Source of the DNA: Desulfosoma caldarium | Lineage (GTDB): Bacteria > Desulfobacterota > Syntrophobacteria > Syntrophobacterales > DSM-9756 | Length of the DNA: 64,000 bases | Assembly: GCF_003751385.1 (NCBI RefSeq) | Contig: NZ_RJVA01000009.1 | Location: forward strand, 62,001-126,000 | Reading direction: 5' to 3' | Shown here: one piece after another, positions 63,913-64,000 of the stretch | How positions within the stretch are numbered: position 1 is the stretch's first letter | Layout: every line of letters starts with the position of its first letter | The notes under the pieces: generated by a model | What the model was told of the DNA's origin: nothing | What the model saw: only the letters and a program-made list of their open reading frames with translations | Database searches by the model: none | Translations under genes and position numbers: made by a program

Positions 63913-63939
63913 CTCCCTCCTTCCCTTTCGCATAGGGAG
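63913..63939 (-). promoter_or_regulatory. Hairpin that could mask the carrier ribosome site
   Basis: CTCCCT (63913-63918) and AGGGAG (63934-63939) are complementary around 15 bases. In the minus-strand mRNA the AGGGAG arm is part of the ribosome site. Six pairs only, so this is tentative. Confidence 0.3.
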
Positions 63940-64000
63940 TTCACTCCTGAGACCTTTTCGGCCTTCCTTGACCGTTTCCTTCGACTCACCGGTCGTCAAA

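Overview
The window is GC-rich, densely coded bacterial chromosome. Gene content points to a Desulfobacterota-type bacterium, probably a sulfate reducer or syntroph of the Syntrophobacter/Desulfacinum kind. The clues are two OFA-family (oxalate/formate-type) MFS carriers, two TauE/SafE sulfite-exporter-type permeases, a duplicated HdrC-like iron-sulfur protein, many NtrC-type sigma-54 activators, a MucR-type regulator, a LUD-domain protein and a bacterial Ski2-like helicase. No dsr, apr or 16S gene is present, so the lineage is inference.

Layout. 0-2.1 kb: CBS protein, PhoU-like DUF47 protein and PiT permease in one operon. 2.0-10.1 kb: a regulatory zone with one intact response regulator and one intact hybrid kinase, but five broken genes: a kinase-less sensor with an in-frame stop, a frameshifted cyclic-nucleotide-binding protein, a deletion chimera of a sensor-kinase N-terminus with a sigma-54 activator, a NifX-like protein, and a second sigma-54 activator. 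Next on the same strand are a DUF1634-like membrane protein and a TauE/SafE permease (10.3-11.7 kb), which this regulatory set probably once controlled. 11.8-25 kb: glgB, a cysteine-less CMD-family protein, hisB, initiator tRNA, an RSH-type HD domain fused to an agmatinase-like ureohydrolase, LUD protein plus FAD oxidoreductase, a DUF1269 protein divergent from an HTH protein, aldo/keto reductase and an HDOD protein. 25-33 kb: mostly minus-strand small genes, with acyltransferase, Nudix, endonuclease III, MucR regulator, an mtgA pseudogene and the tandem HdrC-like protein. 33-46 kb: uvrB, PfkB kinase, DEAD-box helicase, thioesterase, Ski2-like helicase, phosphoesterase, acetyltransferase, Ser/Thr kinase with a pseudo-receiver, and the first OFA carrier. 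47-49.4 kb: hypothetical genes and a gamma-carbonic-anhydrase-like protein. 58.9-64 kb: thrC, DUF554, a degenerate M50 protein and the second OFA carrier.

The most coherent candidate for an undescribed system is 49.7-58.8 kb: a membrane histidine kinase and sigma-54 response regulator, then a sequence matching the sigma-54 -24/-12 consensus with upstream palindromes, then an operon for a small USP-like protein, a TauE/SafE permease, a membrane-anchored TIGR02186-type protein, an ATP-grasp/phosphohistidine-swivel protein with an unfamiliar C-terminus, a stand-alone receiver and a tandem USP protein. It reads as a signal-controlled export or stress module with its own phosphotransfer-type enzyme.

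All positions and translations were read by eye. Lesions in pseudogenes are inferred from motif continuity across frames and could in part be sequencing error, although long intact genes flank the damaged zone.
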